From assembly GCA_021772875.1 (NCBI GenBank), contig JAJFLD010000065.1:1-16839 (forward strand): DNA of 16,839 nucleotides. Reading direction: 5' to 3'. The translations under genes were made by a program, and so were the position numbers. The notes below the pieces were generated by a model. The model saw only the letters and a list, made by a program, of their open reading frames with translations, made no database searches and was not told where the DNA came from. The DNA comes from Ghiorsea sp. (lineage in GTDB: Bacteria; Pseudomonadota; Zetaproteobacteria; Mariprofundales; Mariprofundaceae). Within the stretch, counting starts at the first letter, position 1; each line of letters opens with the position of its first letter. Positions 16,757 through 16,839 of the stretch are shown here, piece by piece.

Positions 16757-16839
16757 GCTGTTCCTGACCACCTGAAAATAACGCCGCCAATGTTACAGCG
16801 ATGGAAATCGTCGCTACTGCTTCAAGCAGTAAAATCAGC
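16749..16839 (-). CDS. C-terminal end of probable antiporter subunit B (MrpB/MnhB), cut by window edge
   Basis: A minus-strand frame runs in from the right edge and ends in TAA at 16749-16751. The visible residues are a hydrophobic helix 'LLEAVATISIAVTLAALF' and a short polar tail GGQEQHE. MrpB proteins end in a similar helix (a pattern like 'FLIEVGVAITVAAVMVSIF'), and MrpB normally precedes MrpC, which is the next gene here. Only 29 residues are visible, so the identity rests mainly on gene order. The stop overlaps the mnhC start by 8 bases. Confidence 0.5.
   Translation of the reverse strand, partial: LILLLEAVATISIAVTLAALFSGGQEQHE

Noticed and set aside
12215..16839. Respiratory complex I (nuo) operon
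   Set aside because: The membrane subunits are related, but the C-subunit motif and the B-C-D-like order fit an Mrp-type antiporter better, and no hydrophilic Nuo subunits occur in the window.
1..16839. tRNA or rRNA genes, insertion sequences, CRISPR repeats or integrase genes
   Set aside because: None was recognised on either strand; genes are closely packed and the gaps are short.

Overview
The window is a stretch of chromosome from a Gram-negative bacterium. The evidence is a TonB-dependent outer-membrane receptor, a periplasmic YfiR-type protein, lipoproteins and Mrp/complex I-like membrane subunits. The mix of families fits Pseudomonadota (Gamma- or Zetaproteobacteria would suit), but nothing here fixes the genus. 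No rRNA, tRNA, insertion sequence, CRISPR array or origin was seen.

Layout. (1) 1-3321, plus strand: a tightly packed signalling operon with the C-terminal part of a PAS histidine kinase, a REC-HDOD response regulator and a REC protein with a degenerate HD-GYP-like domain. (2) 3351-8432, minus strand, convergent with the first: an apparent operon of a TonB-dependent receptor, a YfiR-family periplasmic protein and a hybrid kinase with a CHASE8-like periplasmic sensor, HAMP, HisKA, HATPase, REC and HPt. YfiR proteins are known as periplasmic repressors of the CHASE8 diguanylate cyclase YfiN. Here the same sensing pair appears wired to a phosphorelay, with a receptor in front. This is the most interesting system in the window. 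(3) 8694-11972, minus strand: two lipoproteins. One fuses a c-type haem domain to a PHM/DBH-like copper monooxygenase with all six copper ligands visible. The other is a large FG-GAP/ASPIC-UnbV (CRTAC1-like) protein. (4) 12215-16839, minus strand: a translationally coupled Mrp-type cation/proton antiporter or complex I-like membrane module: end of a probable B subunit, C subunit, two intact D/NuoM-like subunits, and a shortened third antiporter-like subunit that has lost most proton-pathway residues and carries a lateral-helix-like tail.

The two signalling blocks end tail to tail only 29 bases apart. The hybrid kinase ends in HPt and has no output regulator of its own here, so the two receiver proteins on the other strand are possible partners; that is inference. 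By eye the antiporter block is richer in G+C than the rest, which suggests the AT-richer left part and the antiporter cluster have different histories.
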